From Bacteroidetes bacterium HGW-Bacteroidetes-7 (GTDB lineage: Bacteria > Bacteroidota > Bacteroidia > Bacteroidales > UBA932): 64,000 bases of DNA. The position numbers and the translations under genes were made by a program. Positions 17,438 through 26,473 of this stretch are shown piece by piece. Location: contig PHDA01000006.1 of NCBI GenBank assembly GCA_002842465.1, positions 1 through 64,000 on the forward strand, written 5' to 3'. Positions within the stretch are counted from its first letter, which is position 1. Each line of letters begins with the position of its first letter. Below the pieces are notes generated by a model that did no database searches, was not told the origin of the DNA, and worked only from the letters and a program-made list of their open reading frames with translations.

Positions 17438-19945
17438 TCCTCTGCCGGATTCAGAAATCATTTTCTTAACAGAATTTTTGAAGAGGTTATCATTGGTAAT
17501 CTCTTCAATTGTTTTATGTATTCTGTAGTTCCAGATATGCTCAGAATCTGCCGGAATGTTAATCCTCTCCTCGTTAAGATCTCTTTGTGACAACGTGTCA
17601 GAGAGATTAAACCAGTCCTGAAGCGGAATTATTGTTGCGAAGGAAGGTGATTCAAGGTTGATTTTTATAAGCTCTTTTAGGATCTCTTTTTGACTTTTCG
17701 ATTTTTTCTCATCGCTTAAGCCAAGCTCCGTTCTGTTAATATCTCCCATCTCTTCTAACTCATTTAACCATTCCTTTAAAGTAGAAGTATCATGAGTTCC
17801 TGTGGAACATATTGAGAAGTACGGATATTGTGTTGGATTTGCAAATTTGTGACCACTGCCTTTTGGAAATCGCTGTATATCAAGGGTAAGAGTTTTGAAG
17901 TGTCTAAGCACTTTGGGTACAGATGCAGGAATCATTCCCAGATCTTCTGCACATGCCAGCATTTGAGTGAATGAGAGCAACTCCTGAAGTTTACAGAATC
18001 CGTTTTCTGACCACAACTTCTCGTTGTTCTGAAAGTAGTAGTGATTAAATAAATTATCAAATGCCTCTTTGTCGAATTTGTCTAATAATTTGTAGCTATT
18101 TGATTTTCTTGCGTTAATTTTTGGAATGTAACTCTTATTCTCACGGGGAGATTTAATTAACAACCCAAATTTTATCATCTCTTCTGCTGATTTCTTTAAG
18201 TTGAATTGTGAAAGTTGTTTTTGGTTATATGAATATGAGGGGTTAAAGCTCCCTGATAGGCCATCTTTGAATTTCAAAGGAATCTCCCAAATCCTGAAAA
18301 AGCCAAGAATATGGTCAATTCTGTAAGCATCAAAAAAAATTGACATAAAATCTAATCTTTTGCGCCACCACATGTAACCGTCGCTCTTCATAACCTCCCA
18401 ATTGTAGGTGGGGAACCCCCAATTTTGCCCGGTTTCAGAAAAATCATCAGGCGGAGCTCCAGCCTGCATGTCAAAATTAAACAAAGAGGGCTCAGTCCAG
18501 GCCTCAACTGAATTTCTGCTTATTCCAATTGGAAGATCACCTTTGAGAATTACTCCTTTTTTTGAGGCATAATCTCTTAAATGCGAAAGCTGCTTATATA
18601 GATGATATTGAACGAAGTAACATATTCTTATATCTGACTTGCAAGCCTCATCACTCTCTGAAAATGCCTTAGTTTCTTCATAATCATATGTAGAGAAATG
18701 TGGCCACATTCTGAAATTTGCAGTTTTATACCGATCTCTTAAATGGCAGAATATTGAGTATGGAGTGAGCCAAATGTAGTGCTCTTTGTAAAAAAGTTCA
18801 AATTCAGATGAATTCAAAAGCTCCTCTCCGTACATATCAAACAACTTTATGATATAGCTCCATTTCAATCTCTCTGTAGTTACATAATCGATTTTTGAGA
18901 GTGAATTGACTATGAAAGCCTCTTTATTGAAATTTTCAATAAACTCATTGTCAGAAATATCTCCTACCATTTTAAGGTTGAGATAGAGGGGATGAAGTGC
19001 AAAAACAGAGATAGAGTTATACGGGTAACTATCTTTATCGGTATGAGTTGCAGTTGTGTCATTAACAGGCAGAAGTTGAAGTATGTTCTGCGAAGTATCA
19101 CTCAAGAAATCGACCATTTTAAATAGGTCACCAAAATCACCAATCCCACAGCTCTCAGTGCTCCTAAGTGAAAAGACAGGGATTGCGGTACCGGCAATAT
19201 GTGGTGTCTGAATTTGAATGTGTACTATGTTGTGGTTAATGACTGTAAAACCATGTGAGTCATTTACATAATTCCTGTTGCAGCCCTCTTCCCAAGTGTA
19301 CTGAATAGTTTCACTATCAATAAATCTAAAAAGAAACTTATATTCAAGTATTTCCGGGAGGTCGGCTTTATCCATAGTAATACTCCACAAACCTCCTCCG
19401 GAATAATTGAGCTTCTTTGACTTAGATATCTCCCAGTCACCAAGTGTTTTACAATTGCCGGATATTACAACTGTTATATTATCACTGAGATTGAGTGCAA
19501 AGACATTAAATGTAAGATCTCCATCAAATGATTTTTTATAGGAAATTCTCCGGTATAGAACATCTGTAAAGGCTTTTGTATAAAATGGGGTGTAACCATT
19601 GTAATCTCTCCATTCATCCCAAACTTCTAATAATTCTTCCGTCTCAAATATCTTTTCAACCTCTGACCTTCCTCCACTCTTTGAATAATCTTTACCCGGA
19701 ATTATTAACAACCTGTCGCAACCAGCTTCATTTATATCAACTGAGTGAGTTTCAGAGATACGATATCGGTATTTAAATTTGGATATTTTATTCGTACGAA
19801 CCTCTGCAATCCAGGTGCCATCAATGTAATTCATTTTTGTTGCCCGGAAGAGTTCTGAGCTCATCTCCTCGTTAACCATCTGGATATCCAATACAATCTC
19901 CTGACCGAATTTTGTGGGATAATTAATATGAAACTTGACTAGCAT
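17426..19945 (-). CDS. malQ: 4-alpha-glucanotransferase (amylomaltase, GH77) with N-terminal starch-binding domains
   Basis: The 839-residue cytoplasmic enzyme disproportionates alpha-1,4-glucans. Two CBM20-like domains occupy about residues 1-110 and 125-240 (the second with SGNCKTLGDWEI), followed by a GH77 catalytic domain. The catalytic residues are visible in AYRIDHILG (nucleophile Asp), CAEDLG (acid/base Glu) and GTHDTSTLKEW (Asp). This long CBM20-fused form is typical of Bacteroidota MalQ. No other starch gene is nearby, so it may serve glycogen or maltodextrin turnover. The ATG at 19945 gives the expected start (MLVKFHINYPTK). It converges with the symporter gene, with a 12-base tail overlap. 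Confidence 0.94.
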   Translation of the reverse strand: MLVKFHINYPTKFGQEIVLDIQMVNEEMSSELFRATKMNYIDGTWIAEVRTNKISKFKYRYRISETHSVDINEAGCDRLLIIPGKDYSKSGGRSEVEKIFETEELLEVWDEWRDYNGYTPFYTKAFTDVLYRRISYKKSFDGDLTFNVFALNLSDNITVVISGNCKTLGDWEISKSKKLNYSGGGLWSITMDKADLPEILEYKFLFRFIDSETIQYTWEEGCNRNYVNDSHGFTVINHNIVHIQIQTPHIAGTAIPVFSLRSTESCGIGDFGDLFKMVDFLSDTSQNILQLLPVNDTTATHTDKDSYPYNSISVFALHPLYLNLKMVGDISDNEFIENFNKEAFIVNSLSKIDYVTTERLKWSYIIKLFDMYGEELLNSSEFELFYKEHYIWLTPYSIFCHLRDRYKTANFRMWPHFSTYDYEETKAFSESDEACKSDIRICYFVQYHLYKQLSHLRDYASKKGVILKGDLPIGISRNSVEAWTEPSLFNFDMQAGAPPDDFSETGQNWGFPTYNWEVMKSDGYMWWRKRLDFMSIFFDAYRIDHILGFFRIWEIPLKFKDGLSGSFNPSYSYNQKQLSQFNLKKSAEEMIKFGLLIKSPRENKSYIPKINARKSNSYKLLDKFDKEAFDNLFNHYYFQNNEKLWSENGFCKLQELLSFTQMLACAEDLGMIPASVPKVLRHFKTLTLDIQRFPKGSGHKFANPTQYPYFSICSTGTHDTSTLKEWLNELEEMGDINRTELGLSDEKKSKSQKEILKELIKINLESPSFATIIPLQDWFNLSDTLSQRDLNEERINIPADSEHIWNYRIHKTIEEITNDNLFKNSVKKMISESGRGLEI

Positions 19946-19982
19946 TGAATACCTTTTGTAATTTTAGTTATCTTTTTAAGGT

Positions 19983-19990
19983 TATCTTTG
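19983..19990 (+). promoter_or_regulatory. -7 element for the amidase/nucleotidase operon
   Basis: TATCTTTG matches TAnnTTTG and lies 38 bases before ATG 20029. A TTTG at 19955-19958 is 24 bases upstream, a slightly long spacing. The element sits in the divergent gap with malQ. Confidence 0.4.
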
Positions 19991-20028
19991 TGTATTGAGC
20001 GCACCAATATACAACATATTTTTTTTGA

Positions 20029-20802
20029 ATGAAGATAGTACTTGTAAACTGTGATATTGAATGGGAGTCTCCTGCCATAAATCTCTTCAAGTATAATATT
20101 ATACTTGAGAGTATTATAAACGAAGAGAAAGACAAGCCAGATCTTATTGTTTTCCCGGAGATGTTCACTACCGGTTTTTCTGTTAATGCCAAATTTGCCG
20201 AGACTGTAAACGGAGAGACACACAAATGGATGAAAGGGTGGTCTAAAAGGCTCAACTCTGCAATAATGGCTTCCGTTCCTGTTAAAGAGGGTGATAATTT
20301 GTACAACAGAGCCCTTTTTGTTACACCTGAAAGTAACTATCATTACGATAAAAGACACCTCTTTTCTCTAGGGGGAGAGGAGGGTGTATTTAAAAATGGA
20401 AATAAGCCGGTAATTGTTAATTTTAGGGGATTTAACATTTTTCTGCAAATCTGTTATGATCTTAGATTTCCGGTATGGAGCCGCAATTCAGGACTCTCAT
20501 ACGATTTAATAATTAACATTGCTAACTGGCCTACTGCAAGAGACAGTGTTATTGAACCCATGTGTCGCTCAAGGGCAATTGAGAACCTTTCATATTTTGC
20601 ATTTGTTAATAGAAAGGGAAAGGATCCAAATAATGAATACAGCGGACAAAAATTCATAGTTGATTTTAAGGGTAACTTTATGACACCAGTTATGGAGCAT
20701 CCCTATTATGATACATTTGAAATTGATACGGCTAAACTGAATTCATTCAGAGAGAAGTTTCCTGTATGGAAAGATGCCGACAGTTATAGTATTGAATATT
20801 AA
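20029..20802 (+). CDS. Nitrilase-superfamily amidase, omega-amidase (YafV/NIT2-like)
   Basis: The 257-residue protein has the carbon-nitrogen hydrolase triad: Glu44 in FPEMF, Lys108 in YDKRHLF and Cys142 in QICYDLRFP. The motif FTTGFS near the N-terminus and short length fit the YafV/omega-amidase branch, which hydrolyses alpha-ketoglutaramate and alpha-ketosuccinamate to the 2-oxoacids and also acts in metabolite repair. It is cytoplasmic with no signal. It starts an operon with the 5'-nucleotidase gene 13 bases downstream. A general amidase role cannot be excluded. Confidence 0.87.
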   Translation: MKIVLVNCDIEWESPAINLFKYNIILESIINEEKDKPDLIVFPEMFTTGFSVNAKFAETVNGETHKWMKGWSKRLNSAIMASVPVKEGDNLYNRALFVTPESNYHYDKRHLFSLGGEEGVFKNGNKPVIVNFRGFNIFLQICYDLRFPVWSRNSGLSYDLIINIANWPTARDSVIEPMCRSRAIENLSYFAFVNRKGKDPNNEYSGQKFIVDFKGNFMTPVMEHPYYDTFEIDTAKLNSFREKFPVWKDADSYSIEY

Positions 20803-20815
20803 TAATTAAAACCAT

Positions 20816-22570
20816 ATGAAAAAAATAAATTTTATTCTTCTGCTCATTATTTCTTCACTTTTTATTCACTCATGTTCAGAAAAAGTCAAAGACGGAGTCT
20901 ATTTAATTGATATATATGCTACCAACGATTTACACGGAAGACTGTTCGATACACTTTATACAGAAAATTCACAAACTACGCAGATTCTTCAAAATAGAGT
21001 TCACCCTTACTCGCTCTCAGCTGTATCGACATTTATAAAAGATGCAAGATCTAATTCAGATAGGAGTATGGTTCTTCTTGATATGGGAGATCACTTGCAA
21101 GGCGACAACTCTGTATTCTACTACAATTTTATTGACACAACCTCTAATCACATATTTGCAGAGGTGATGAATTATCTTGAATATGATGCAGTAGTAGTTG
21201 GCAATCACGATATTGAAGCAGGCCCGAAAGTTTACAATAAAATTGTAAGAGAGATGAAAGCTCCATATCTTGCTGCCAATGCAATCGATGAGAAAAGCGG
21301 GAAACCCTATTTTAAACCATATACTATTATTAAAAGAGAAGGTATTAAAATCGCAATAATTGGAATGACCAACCCAAATATCCCAAAATGGCTTTCACCT
21401 GATCTATGGAAAGGTATTAAATTTCAAGAGACTGTAGAATCACTGGAGTATTGGGTTGATTATGTAATATCAAAAGAAGAACCGCATTTGATTGTTGCAG
21501 CTTTACATGCCGGACTTGGTACAACAGAAGAGAATTCATTGGAAAATCCGGCAAGGTTTGTTGCATCTAATGTAGATGGTATAGACATCGTTTTTGCCGC
21601 TCATGACCACAGGAGTACTGCAGAGGTCGTGTATAACGGAGACAGACCGGTTTGGGTCATGGAAGGTGGGTCAAGAGGCAGCTCCCTCTCACATGCTTCA
21701 ATTAAAATTGGGGTTTCAGATGGTATAATAGTTTCAAAAAACATCGAAGGGGCTTTAATCTCAATGAGAGAAATTGAACCGGATAAAGAGTACAATAACT
21801 ATTTTAAAGAGAGTTTTAATAATATTAAGGAGTTTACCAACAGATATGTAGGATCTCTTACCAAAAGCATTACAACCAGAGATGCATACTTTGGATCTTC
21901 TGAGTACATAGACATGATTCATACACTTCAGCTTGAAAACTCAGGAGCAGATATCTCATTTGTTGCACCGCTATCAATGGATGTAACTGTTAAGGCCGGC
22001 GATTTGAATTTTCAGGATTTATTAAACATTTATCCCTACGAAAATCAACTTTATGTAATGGAACTAACAGGTGAGGAGATTAAAAACTACCTTGAATTCT
22101 CTTATTCAAAATGGGTTAATAAAATGGAAGGAAAAGATGCCTCTCTTTTGCTGCTTAATATTGGAGGGAGAGGTGACAGAGGCAGATTCAAAAATATATT
22201 CTTCAATTTTGATTCAGCTGCAGGCCTAATATATGAAGTAGATGCAACAAAAGGCGATGGTGAGAGAATAGTAATATTCTCCGAGAGTAATGGCCAGTCT
22301 TTTGACCTTCAAAAGAGATACAAGGTTGCCATTTCGTCATACAGGGCCAGCGGAGGAGGTGATATGCTTGAACTTGGCGCAGGTATTCCCAGAGAGGAGC
22401 TTGAAGGCAGAGTGGTGGAGCGTTTGTCAGATATAAGAGAGATGCTTTACAATAAATTAAAACGTGATGGTTCTATCACTCCTGAGAGGCTTAACAACTG
22501 GAAGTTTGTTCCTGAAGATTTGGTTAAAGGAGCTGCAGTAAGAGATTACAAAACACTTTTTGGCGAATAA
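20816..22570 (+). CDS. 5'-nucleotidase / 2',3'-cyclic phosphodiesterase lipoprotein (UshA-like)
   Basis: The 584-residue protein has a lipoprotein signal (SLFIHSC, Cys at about 20), so it is membrane-anchored in the periplasm or at the surface. The N-terminal metallophosphatase domain has the metal-binding motifs ATNDLHGRL, DMGDHLQGD, VVGNHDIEAG, LHAGLG and AAHDHRS. The C-terminal 5'-nucleotidase domain (about 340-530) has SFVAPLSMDVTVKAGDLNFQ, followed by the YPYENQLY segment. The family dephosphorylates nucleotides to nucleosides for uptake. It is transcribed with the amidase gene and ends at a strong terminator. Confidence 0.93.
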   Translation: MKKINFILLLIISSLFIHSCSEKVKDGVYLIDIYATNDLHGRLFDTLYTENSQTTQILQNRVHPYSLSAVSTFIKDARSNSDRSMVLLDMGDHLQGDNSVFYYNFIDTTSNHIFAEVMNYLEYDAVVVGNHDIEAGPKVYNKIVREMKAPYLAANAIDEKSGKPYFKPYTIIKREGIKIAIIGMTNPNIPKWLSPDLWKGIKFQETVESLEYWVDYVISKEEPHLIVAALHAGLGTTEENSLENPARFVASNVDGIDIVFAAHDHRSTAEVVYNGDRPVWVMEGGSRGSSLSHASIKIGVSDGIIVSKNIEGALISMREIEPDKEYNNYFKESFNNIKEFTNRYVGSLTKSITTRDAYFGSSEYIDMIHTLQLENSGADISFVAPLSMDVTVKAGDLNFQDLLNIYPYENQLYVMELTGEEIKNYLEFSYSKWVNKMEGKDASLLLLNIGGRGDRGRFKNIFFNFDSAAGLIYEVDATKGDGERIVIFSESNGQSFDLQKRYKVAISSYRASGGGDMLELGAGIPREELEGRVVERLSDIREMLYNKLKRDGSITPERLNNWKFVPEDLVKGAAVRDYKTLFGE

Positions 22571-22584
22571 ACTTTGTCAAATAG

Positions 22585-22617
22585 AAAAGAGCCAACAAAT
22601 TAGTTGGCTCTTTTTTT
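22585..22617. terminator. Bidirectional terminator between nucleotidase and rny
   Basis: AAAAGAGCCAAC-AAATTA-GTTGGCTCTTTTTTT is a strong hairpin with T tracts in both directions. It lies between the plus-strand nucleotidase stop (22570) and the minus-strand rny stop (22660), so it can end both. Confidence 0.93.
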
Positions 22618-22659
22618 ATATCAATAAATCAGATATATGCACAAATTTGACTTGGAAGT

Positions 22660-24195
22660 TTATTTAGCAAAGCTTACCGAGCGAGTCTCTCTGATTACAG
22701 TTATTTTAACCTGACCGGGATAAACCAGTTCATCCTGAATTTTCTTTGCAATATCGAGAGACAGTTGTTCAGAATCTTTATCTGAAACGTACTCGCTGCC
22801 TACGATAACCCTAAGCTCCCTACCTGCTTGAATAGCGTATGATTTAGTAACACCAGGATAGGAGAGGGCAAGATCTTCCATCTCTTTTAGCCTTTTAATA
22901 TACGACTCAATAACCTCTCTTCGGGCTCCCGGCCTTGAACCGGAAATAGCATCACTTACAAGGACAAGAGGTGAAATTAAAGAGTTCATCTCGGTCTCTT
23001 CATGGTGGGCACCTATAGCGTTGCAAATCTCAGGTTTCTCTTTATATTTTTCGGCTAACTTCATACCCAGTAATGCGTGTGGCAACTCCGGATCTTCGTC
23101 GGAAACCTTTCCAATATCATGTAGTAAACCGGCTCTTTTAGCCGTTTTTGGGTTAAGTCCAAGTTCAGATGCAACAGTTGCTGCAATATTTGCAACCTCT
23201 CTTGAGTGCTGTAGCAGATTCTGACCATAGGATGAACGGTATTTCATTCGTCCAATCAGTTTCACCAACTCAACGTGCAATCCATGAACGCCAAGGTCTA
23301 TACATGTTCTTTTTCCGGTTTCAAGAATTTCATCGTCAAGCTGCTTTTGAACTTTGGCAACTACCTCTTCAATTCTTGCAGGGTGAATACGACCGTCAGT
23401 AACCAGCTGGTGAAGTGCCAGACGGGCAACCTCTCTTCTGACAGGATCAAATGCTGAAAGAAGTATCGCTTCAGGTGTGTCATCAACAACTATCTCAACG
23501 CCGGTTGCCGCTTCAAGAGCACGTATGTTTCTTCCCTCTCTTCCAATAATTCTTCCTTTGATTTCGTCACTCTCAATATTGAAAACAGTCACCGCATTTT
23601 CAATAGCAGTTTCAGGTGCGATTCTCTGGATTGTATTGATAATGATTCTTTTTGCCTCTTTACTTGCTGTAAGCCTGGCTTCATCCATTACCTCGCTTAT
23701 GTATGACATTGACTGACTTTTTGCTTCAGACTTCATAGTTTCAATAAGCTGGTTCTTAGCATCCTGAGCTGATAATCCTGCAATATTTTCAATTTTTTGA
23801 ATAGCCTCCAGTCTTAATTTTTCATACTCTTCACCTTTTCTTTCAACAATTTCTTGCTGAAGCTTAAGGTTGTCTCTGATGGCGTCAACCTCCCTTGTCT
23901 TTTTTTGAACTTCGGAATTTTGTTGATTAAGTACAAGTTCGCGTTGTTTAAACTTTGCCTCTTGTTGAATTACATGATTTGAACGTTCGAGAATCTGTTG
24001 TTCATGCTCGGATTTGAGTTGCAGAAACTTCTCTTTGGCTTGAAAAATTTTCTCTTTCTTAATGTTCTCACCGTCTTGTTCTGCGCATCTTAATATTTCG
24101 TCTCTTCTTCTTTTAAGGATAATATTGTTTCCCACATAATAGGCAACGCCAAAGCCTGCCAGTGCGGGTAGCAAAATAGTTAGTATAATTTCCAT
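22660..24195 (-). CDS. rny: Ribonuclease Y
   Basis: The 511-residue endoribonuclease starts mRNA decay at the membrane. It has an N-terminal membrane anchor (about 4-25), a long coiled coil (about 30-200), a KH RNA-binding domain ([20 protein letters not shown], about 210-270) and an HD hydrolase domain with LLHDIGKV and the metal-binding His/Asp. Length and order fit the family. The gene is downstream of zapA and a 6S RNA on the same strand, a synteny I know from Bacteroidales. Confidence 0.96.
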   Translation of the reverse strand: MEIILTILLPALAGFGVAYYVGNNIILKRRRDEILRCAEQDGENIKKEKIFQAKEKFLQLKSEHEQQILERSNHVIQQEAKFKQRELVLNQQNSEVQKKTREVDAIRDNLKLQQEIVERKGEEYEKLRLEAIQKIENIAGLSAQDAKNQLIETMKSEAKSQSMSYISEVMDEARLTASKEAKRIIINTIQRIAPETAIENAVTVFNIESDEIKGRIIGREGRNIRALEAATGVEIVVDDTPEAILLSAFDPVRREVARLALHQLVTDGRIHPARIEEVVAKVQKQLDDEILETGKRTCIDLGVHGLHVELVKLIGRMKYRSSYGQNLLQHSREVANIAATVASELGLNPKTAKRAGLLHDIGKVSDEDPELPHALLGMKLAEKYKEKPEICNAIGAHHEETEMNSLISPLVLVSDAISGSRPGARREVIESYIKRLKEMEDLALSYPGVTKSYAIQAGRELRVIVGSEYVSDKDSEQLSLDIAKKIQDELVYPGQVKITVIRETRSVSFAK

Positions 24196-24232
24196 TTTTA
24201 AGTTTATATATATGTAATGTGTTGGGCAAGTT

Positions 24233-24421
24233 AAAAAAGCCGTTGATCTAGCTGTTTAGGCTAAAATCTTATAAACAAGATTTGAGCTCCGATTATTGAT
24301 CGCAAACGTCCAACGTCCCGTAAACGGAATCCCCGAAGGTAAATAGGCCTGTTTTTGATCATCGAGTTGGCTCGGTATTTTAATAGTGTTGATTTTGGCA
24401 AAGAGCTAAACCAACGGCTAA
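24233..24421 (-). ncRNA. ssrS: 6S RNA (Bacteroidales type)
   Basis: Reading the minus strand, a 5' AGCCGTTGGTTTAGCT segment (about 24405-24419) pairs almost fully with a 3' AGCTAGATCAACGGCT segment (about 24239-24254), followed by a T tract that can act as the terminator. The roughly 190-nt size, the long closing helix and the place between zapA and rny match Bacteroidales 6S RNA, which binds housekeeping RNA polymerase by mimicking an open promoter. No ORF covers this region. The 5' end is estimated, and a covariance-model search would settle it. Confidence 0.83.
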
Positions 24422-24436
24422 ACTAAAATGGCCGAA

Positions 24437-24730
24437 TCAGCTAAGATTGATTTTGATGTATTCGTCAAGAAGTGTATCGAGTGAGCGCAACTCATCAGTT
24501 ATCTGATTGGCCTCCTCTTTTTGTTCTGCCTCAATTAACCTGATTACAAATTGCAACAGAGCCATTGAAAGAGCATCCTGTGTATCACGATTTGCATACC
24601 TCTTTTTATAGAGTGCAATTTTTTCGTTGATAATCTTGGCCGCTGCTCTGATCTTCTCCTCGTCATTAGCGGGGATTCTCAGTGGGTAGTAGCGGTCAGC
24701 GATGCTGATTTGTATTGATTGTTGTTCCAT
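24437..24730 (-). CDS. zapA: Cell division protein ZapA
   Basis: The 97-residue protein matches ZapA: an N-terminal beta segment (ISIADRYYPLRIPANDEEKI) followed by long helices (AAKIINEKIALYKKRYA and a C-terminal coiled coil). ZapA bundles FtsZ filaments at the septum. It sits 3 bases after a small coiled-coil gene and just before the 6S RNA, an arrangement also found in other bacteria where ssrS is next to zapA. Confidence 0.93.
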   Translation of the reverse strand: MEQQSIQISIADRYYPLRIPANDEEKIRAAAKIINEKIALYKKRYANRDTQDALSMALLQFVIRLIEAEQKEEANQITDELRSLDTLLDEYIKINLS

Positions 24731-24733
24731 TGC

Positions 24734-25027
24734 TTAATCATTTAAAAGAGCTATACACTTGTCTATCTCTTTCACTATCTTACCAATCTTTTGCTTAGCC
24801 TCCTTAACATCGGTCGATGATGTCTTGAAAGCTTCAACCAATTGTAATTTGTTTACTTTTTCTTCCAGTTCCTTTATTTTGTTAATATTCTTTTCCTCTT
24901 CTGCCTTGCAGATAATGAGCTCCTGCGACAACTTGCGGTTATCAGCAGCAACTTGTTCGTATTTTGAGATTATTGTCTCAATTTTTGTCTTTAGTCCGTT
25001 AATGACTGTTTGATAATCTGTGCTCAT
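24734..25027 (-). CDS. Small coiled-coil protein, possibly ZapB-like
   Basis: The 97-residue protein is nearly all predicted helix with heptad patterns (for example KAEEEKNINKIKELEEKVNKL), has no signal or membrane segment, and is encoded 3 bases upstream of zapA. By position and coiled-coil character it may be a cell-division cofactor like ZapB. Sequence alone does not prove this. The track start at 25042 adds MLRKI, but ATG 25027 (MSTDYQTVI) sits 17 bases from a good -7 element, so I use it. Confidence 0.68.
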   Translation of the reverse strand: MSTDYQTVINGLKTKIETIISKYEQVAADNRKLSQELIICKAEEEKNINKIKELEEKVNKLQLVEAFKTSSTDVKEAKQKIGKIVKEIDKCIALLND

Positions 25028-25044
25028 AATCTTTCGTAGCAACG

Positions 25045-25052
25045 CAAAGATA
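25045..25052 (-). promoter_or_regulatory. -7 element for the zapB-like/zapA operon
   Basis: On the minus strand TATCTTTG (in TTATCTTTGCG) matches TAnnTTTG and lies 17 bases before ATG 25027. It would start transcription near 25038-25041, which excludes the ORF-track start at 25042. No clear -33 element is seen. Confidence 0.5.
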
Positions 25053-25069
25053 ATAATTAAAATGTATAA

Positions 25070-25112
25070 AAATAAAAAATGCTCCCACTTTGATTAACAA
25101 AGAGGAAGCATT
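25070..25112 (-). terminator. Terminator of the 2-oxoacid oxidoreductase operon
   Basis: On the minus strand AATGCTTCCTCTTTG-TTAAT-CAAAGTGGGAGCATT forms a 15-bp stem with one mismatch and one wobble, followed by TTTTTTATTTTT. It lies 19 bases past the stop of the gamma-subunit gene. Confidence 0.9.
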
Positions 25113-25131
25113 AAAAATTTGTTACAGTTTA

Positions 25132-25683
25132 TCAGATTGTGTTAATATCCTTAACTTTTTCCATTCCTACACTGATTGCTTTCTCATTCATAGGAATCAG
25201 AGAATGATGCCTTTCCGGTATGGATTTCTTAAGACCTTTAATTACATTCTCCAGTGAAACAATGGGTTTCTTCTTTAAAAATGCTCCAAGAACTACCATA
25301 TTGTAAGCTTTTGAGTTTCCAAGCTCCGCAGAAATATCAACTGCTTCAATAGTGCAGATTCTAATGTCTTTTCTTACCGGATGGCGAGTTATACCGTTTG
25401 GATCGTAGATTAAAAGTCCTCCCGGTTTAACCTGATTTTCAAACTTATCAAGCGATTGTTGGTTCAGGATAATAGCTGTATCAAAGTTGCTTAATATGGG
25501 TGAACTTATCTTTTTATCACTTAGGATAACTGTTACATTTGCAGTTCCTCCCCTCATTTCAGGGCCGTATGAAGGCATCCAGGTTACCTCCTGATTTTGC
25601 ATTATGCCGGAGTAGGCAAGAATTTTACCCATTGATAAAACCCCCTGTCCGCCAAATCCTGCAATTATTATCTCTTCTTTCAT
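25132..25683 (-). CDS. korC: 2-oxoacid:ferredoxin oxidoreductase, gamma subunit
   Basis: The 183-residue protein has the gamma-subunit glycine-rich N-terminus (IIAGFGGQGVLSMGKILAYSG) and the conserved SYGPEMRGGTAN motif. With the alpha, beta and ferredoxin subunits encoded just upstream, it forms an enzyme that oxidises a 2-oxoacid to acyl-CoA, CO2 and reduced ferredoxin. The track start at 25758 adds 25 non-family residues and overlaps the beta-subunit gene; ATG 25683 (MKEEIIIAGF) is 13 bases after the beta stop and is the correct start. Substrate (2-oxoglutarate or branched-chain 2-oxoacid) cannot be fixed from sequence. Confidence 0.92.
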   Translation of the reverse strand: MKEEIIIAGFGGQGVLSMGKILAYSGIMQNQEVTWMPSYGPEMRGGTANVTVILSDKKISSPILSNFDTAIILNQQSLDKFENQVKPGGLLIYDPNGITRHPVRKDIRICTIEAVDISAELGNSKAYNMVVLGAFLKKKPIVSLENVIKGLKKSIPERHHSLIPMNEKAISVGMEKVKDINTI

Positions 25684-25696
25684 ATTTGCTGTATTT

Positions 25697-26458
25697 TTAT
25701 CTGTCTTTAATGTCACCCAGTGGATATTGAGGAAACATGTTTTCAACCATCCATTCATTGGCTTTTACTGGGGAGAGTTTCCAGCCTGAATTACACGCGC
25801 TTACTACCTCGACAAATGATGTGCCCTTAGAGAGTGCAGAGTTTTCAAACGCTTTGCGAATAGCTCGTTTTGTTTTTCTGGCAGCTGCTGCAGATTGAAC
25901 TGATTGTCTGGTAACATAGCATGTTCCTTCAAGTTGAGCAATAAGTTCAGTTATTTTTAGAGGTTTTCCGTGTAACTCTTCAGATCTTCCGTAAGGAGAT
26001 GTAGAGGTTTTCATTCCAATAAGGGTTGTAGGGGCCATCTGACCGCCTGTCATACCATATATGGCGTTATTTATGAAAATCACAACAATGTTTTCACCTC
26101 TGTTACAAGCGTGCATTATCTCTGCTGTACCAATTGAAGCAAGGTCACCATCTCCCTGGTATGTAAATACATATTTATCAGGAAAAAGTCGCTTTGTAGC
26201 TGTAGCAACAGCAGGGGCTCTGCCGTGAGCTGCCTGTTGCCAGTCAATATCAACGTAGTTGTAGGCAAAAACAGAACAACCAACCGGAGAAATGCCAATG
26301 GTCTTTTCCTGAATTCCCATCTCTTCAATAACCTCTGCAATTATTTTATGAACAGTTCCGTGAGAGCATCCCGGGCAGTAGTGCATTACATTCTCGGTAA
26401 GAACCGGAGTCTTGGCGTAAACCCTGTTTTCCGGTTTGATTATATCTTTAAGATCCAT
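25697..26458 (-). CDS. korB: 2-oxoacid:ferredoxin oxidoreductase, beta subunit (TPP-binding)
   Basis: The 253-residue subunit binds thiamine pyrophosphate and an iron-sulfur cluster. CPGCSHGTVHKII at the N-terminus, the TPP/metal motif GDGDLASIGTAEIMHACNRGENI and IYGMTGGQMAPTT are the family signatures. It is encoded between the alpha and gamma subunits (15 and 13 bases) in the order ferredoxin-alpha-beta-gamma. Annotations of Bacteroidota homologues use both the 2-oxoglutarate (Kor) and the 2-oxoisovalerate (Vor) names, so the symbol is provisional. Confidence 0.93.
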   Translation of the reverse strand: MDLKDIIKPENRVYAKTPVLTENVMHYCPGCSHGTVHKIIAEVIEEMGIQEKTIGISPVGCSVFAYNYVDIDWQQAAHGRAPAVATATKRLFPDKYVFTYQGDGDLASIGTAEIMHACNRGENIVVIFINNAIYGMTGGQMAPTTLIGMKTSTSPYGRSEELHGKPLKITELIAQLEGTCYVTRQSVQSAAAARKTKRAIRKAFENSALSKGTSFVEVVSACNSGWKLSPVKANEWMVENMFPQYPLGDIKDR

Positions 26459-26473
26459 ATCTAATACTTTTAT

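Noticed and set aside
19968-20358. Minus-strand ORFs upstream of malQ
   Set aside because: They are antisense to the nitrilase-family gene, which has a complete Glu-Lys-Cys triad.
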